A stretch of DNA of 64,000 bases from an uncultured Clostridia bacterium. GTDB lineage: Bacteria > Bacillota > Clostridia > TANB77 > CAG-508. Location of the stretch: NCBI GenBank assembly GCA_934162205.1, contig CAKPIA010000008.1:1-64000 (forward strand), written 5' to 3'. Position numbers and translations under genes: made by a program. The notes beneath the pieces were generated by a model, which saw nothing but the letters and a program-made list of their open reading frames with translations, ran no database searches and had not been told where the DNA came from. Position 1 is the first letter of the stretch, and every line of letters starts with the position of its first letter. Below are positions 61,842 through 64,000 of the stretch, piece after piece.

Positions 61842-62801
61842 TTATTCAAACATTTTTTCGTATTTTTCTTTTGCTTTTCTATCTCTTTCTAAAAACTTTT
61901 TAAATCTTCTTACATCACGATCATTGTTGTTCATACCTAACACTAATCCATCTTTTTCTAATTCTTCAATTTTAGGTATTTCTACTTGCATAAATCTATT
62001 TTCCTTTTTTGAGAAAATGTATAAATCAATTCCTTCTTTTTCTACTGAATATAAACACAAACTATATTCTTTCTCTCCATCATCATTTTGTTTATAACAA
62101 TTCATTGAAAATATTTTTTTGTTTAAAAGTTTTCTATCAAGATAATTTAATATCGCTTTATAGTATTTAACTATTTCTACATATTCTAGCTTATTATCAA
62201 AATTATTTACTTCATCATCTGTTAAAACTATTTTTAATAATTCACTTGCATTTTTCCCATTTGTTTTTTCTTTTAGTCTATCTATCGCATTATTTCTATA
62301 GTCTTGTTCATCTTTTATATATCCTATTTTTTTGTCTAATTCTATATTTTCTTTACTAGTTAAAGCATCTACTGCATCGAATCCATAATTCTCTTTAGTT
62401 CCAAAGAATTGCATTTTTGATTTTGTTTGAATATTATATAAGTCCAACTGCAAATCCGCTCTTATACTTCTACCATCCTTTAAAAAAATCACTGGAAATT
62501 TATGTTCCATTTCTTGTTCAATTACAGTTGTTATCCCAAATTCTTTTAGAATATCTCTATATAAATAAGATAATGAAACACATATTATTTTTTTACTTTT
62601 TCCCGCTTCTTCAGAATTTATCCTATTTCTTTCTGCTAATTTATAAATTTTATTTCTAACTTTACTATTTCCAAAATAATATTTTTCATCAAATGATTTT
62701 TCTTTTCCTAATTGAACATATATGTATTTTGCTATTTCTAGTTCAGAAAAATCTTTTGATATTTCTTCCTTCATTCTCTGTATAAATTCTTGCTTGTTCA
62801 T
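61842..62801 (-). CDS. Transglutaminase/cysteine-protease-like protein (tentative)
   Basis: 319 aa, no signal or TM. IICVSLSYLYRDILKEFGI (about 72-90), EHKFPVIFLKDGRSIRADLQ (about 99-118) show the order Cys, His, Asp in a pattern like transglutaminase-core domains. The rest is charged and helical, ending RRFKKFLERDRKAKEKYEKM. No family is confidently recognised; catalytic assignment is inference. Confidence 0.5.
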   Translation of the reverse strand: MNKQEFIQRMKEEISKDFSELEIAKYIYVQLGKEKSFDEKYYFGNSKVRNKIYKLAERNRINSEEAGKSKKIICVSLSYLYRDILKEFGITTVIEQEMEHKFPVIFLKDGRSIRADLQLDLYNIQTKSKMQFFGTKENYGFDAVDALTSKENIELDKKIGYIKDEQDYRNNAIDRLKEKTNGKNASELLKIVLTDDEVNNFDNKLEYVEIVKYYKAILNYLDRKLLNKKIFSMNCYKQNDDGEKEYSLCLYSVEKEGIDLYIFSKKENRFMQVEIPKIEELEKDGLVLGMNNNDRDVRRFKKFLERDRKAKEKYEKMFE

Positions 62802-62860
62802 TTTATCATCCTACCTTATATGCTATTTTAGCAAATTTTTATCTATTTTTAAAGAGGTAA

Positions 62861-62896
62861 ACAAAAGATTGCAAAATTATATTTGCAATCTTTTGT
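62861..62896 (-). terminator. Terminator of dapL
   Basis: ACAAAAGATTGCAAA / TTTGCAATCTTTTGT, perfect 15-bp stem, six bases beyond the dapL stop. Confidence 0.88.
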
Positions 62897-62902
62897 TTAT
62901 TA

Positions 62903-64000
62903 TTATTTTACTTTCCAATTTTTTATTCTTTCAATAGCTTCTTTTGTGTTTTCCTTTGTTCCAAATGCAGTTAATCTAAAATATCCTTCTCCATGTGGTC
63001 CAAATCCGCTACCTGGTGTTCCTACTACATTTACTTCTTCTAAAAGTTTATCAAAGAATTCCCAAGATGTTATTCCATCTGGTACTTTAAGCCATACATA
63101 TGGAGAATTTGTACCTCCAAAAACAGTATAGCCTGCATCTTCTAATCCATTTTTTATAGTTTTGGCATTTTCCATATAATAAGCTATGTTTTCTTTTATT
63201 TGTTTTTTGCCTTCTTCTGTAAATGTTGCTTCTGCTGCCCTTTGTACTACATATGATACACCATTAAACTTAGTACATGTTCTTCTATTCCATAATTTAT
63301 TTAAACTTACCTTTTCTCCATTTTCAGAATATCCCATTACTGTTTGAGGTATAACAACATATGCACATCTAACTCCTGTAAATCCTGCTGTTTTAGAAAA
63401 ACTTCTAAATTCTATTGCAACATCTTTTGCCCCTTCTATTTCAAATATACTATGTGGAACATCCTCTTCTGTAATAAATGCTTCATATGCTGAATCATAT
63501 AATATTATAGAATTATTTTCTTTTGCATATTTAACCCATTTTTCTAATTCTTCTTTTGAAAGTACTGTTCCTGTTGGGTTATTTGGAAAACATAAATAAA
63601 TCATATCAACTTTTTCTTTTGGTAATTCTGGTTTAAAATCATTTTCTGCTGTAACTGGTAGGTAAACTATATTTTTATATGTACCTTTTTCATTATCAAA
63701 TTTTCCACTTCTTCCAGACATAACATTTGTGTCTAGATATACTGGATATACTGGATCTGTTATTGCAACAATATTATCTTGAGCAAATATATCTACAATG
63801 TTTCCACAGTCACATTTTGCTCCATCTGATACAAATATTTCGCTAGTTTGTATTTCTACTCCTAATTTTTTGTAATCATTTGATATTGCTTCTCTTAAAA
63901 ATTCATATCCTTGTTCTGGTCCATATCCTTTAAACCCTTCTTGTGTTCCTATTTCATCAACTGCTTTATGCATTGCTTCTAAACAAGCCGGAACTATTGG
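62903..64000 (-). CDS. dapL: LL-diaminopimelate aminotransferase (5' end outside window)
   Basis: PLP enzyme that makes LL-diaminopimelate from tetrahydrodipicolinate in one step, for lysine and peptidoglycan. The frame is open to the window end (366 codons, about 400 expected). GFKGYGPEQGYEFLREAI, DPVYPVYLDTNVMSG, YLCFPNNPTGTVLSKEEL, EFRSFSKTAGFTGVRCAY (PLP lysine in SFSK) and CTKFNGVSYVVQR are DapL-type motifs. The use of the DapL pathway is common in Clostridia. Start codon not visible. Confidence 0.94.
   Translation of the reverse strand, partial: PIVPACLEAMHKAVDEIGTQEGFKGYGPEQGYEFLREAISNDYKKLGVEIQTSEIFVSDGAKCDCGNIVDIFAQDNIVAITDPVYPVYLDTNVMSGRSGKFDNEKGTYKNIVYLPVTAENDFKPELPKEKVDMIYLCFPNNPTGTVLSKEELEKWVKYAKENNSIILYDSAYEAFITEEDVPHSIFEIEGAKDVAIEFRSFSKTAGFTGVRCAYVVIPQTVMGYSENGEKVSLNKLWNRRTCTKFNGVSYVVQRAAEATFTEEGKKQIKENIAYYMENAKTIKNGLEDAGYTVFGGTNSPYVWLKVPDGITSWEFFDKLLEEVNVVGTPGSGFGPHGEGYFRLTAFGTKENTKEAIERIKNWKVK

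Noticed and set aside
1..64000. CRISPR arrays, tRNA/rRNA genes, insertion sequences and prophage modules
   Set aside because: No regularly spaced repeats, tRNA T-loop signatures, rRNA sequence, transposase or phage structural genes were seen.

Overview
The window is about 64 kb of very AT-rich DNA. Its proteins point to a low-GC Gram-positive anaerobe of the Clostridia, probably an uncultured gut lineage. Spo0A, a SigH-type sigma factor, a YtaF homologue and a NodB deacetylase indicate a sporulation programme or its remnant. AddB, Mfd, SMC, DapL, S6/SSB/S18 and lactate dehydrogenase are typical Firmicutes housekeeping genes. Most genes lie on the minus strand. I see no rRNA, tRNA, CRISPR array, prophage block or insertion sequence.

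Layout. 1-5.7 kb: SH3-repeat exported protein (cut by the window edge), spo0A, YigZ/IMPACT, BaiN-like flavoprotein, a PLP enzyme and ldh. 5.8-7.1 kb: a palindromic element, then rpsF-ssb-rpsR. 7.2-15.7 kb: Ca2+-type P-ATPase, ytaF, a small orphan, smc, trmL and a membrane-anchored protein. 15.9-24.4 kb: a solitary purC, a TrmH-family methylase with mfd, another orphan, topB and an HD protein. 24.5-32.5 kb: a large prepilin-like surface protein, leuS and an AlgX/AlgI-like polysaccharide O-acetylation pair. 32.6-40.4 kb: HExxH protein, family 4 UDG, LD-carboxypeptidase, PgeF/YfiH, AddB and Ogg. 40.6-45.5 kb: a prepilin-like protein with a C-type-lectin/FGE-like end that looks like a diversity-generating retroelement (DGR) target, then YitT, a small membrane protein, a radical SAM protein and RNase III. 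45.6-52.9 kb: BspA-type LRR protein, two pseudouridine synthases, lspA, a polytopic membrane protein, a two-OB-fold SSB and a Mur-ligase-like fragment. 52.9-64 kb: NodB deacetylase, orphan, phosphodiester glycosidase, HD protein, sigH, murI, a Cys-rich protein, two half-size TauE proteins, rarA, ruvA, a transglutaminase-like protein and dapL (cut by the window edge).

Two observations stand out. (1) Three conserved genes, the NodB deacetylase, sigH and rarA, are each split by one extra base. In all three the extra base is a C directly before a conserved glycine codon GGN, so the zero frame reads CGG at the break. Reading through by eye, I found no other in-frame CGG in any gene of native codon use, although out-of-frame CGG is common. 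This suggests CGG is an unread or very slow codon here and is a site of +1 frameshifting. (2) The last ~140 bp of the gene at 40659-42155 has the features of a DGR variable repeat: GC-rich, full of NNC codons, an RGGS...GFR end and a small hairpin just after the stop. No template repeat or reverse transcriptase is visible in the window.

Four genes (73, 129 and 79 aa orphans and purC) have richer GC and different codon choice, each with its own consensus promoter and hairpin terminator, and look like separately acquired single-gene insertions. Three of them are the only genes where CGG must be read in the zero frame.
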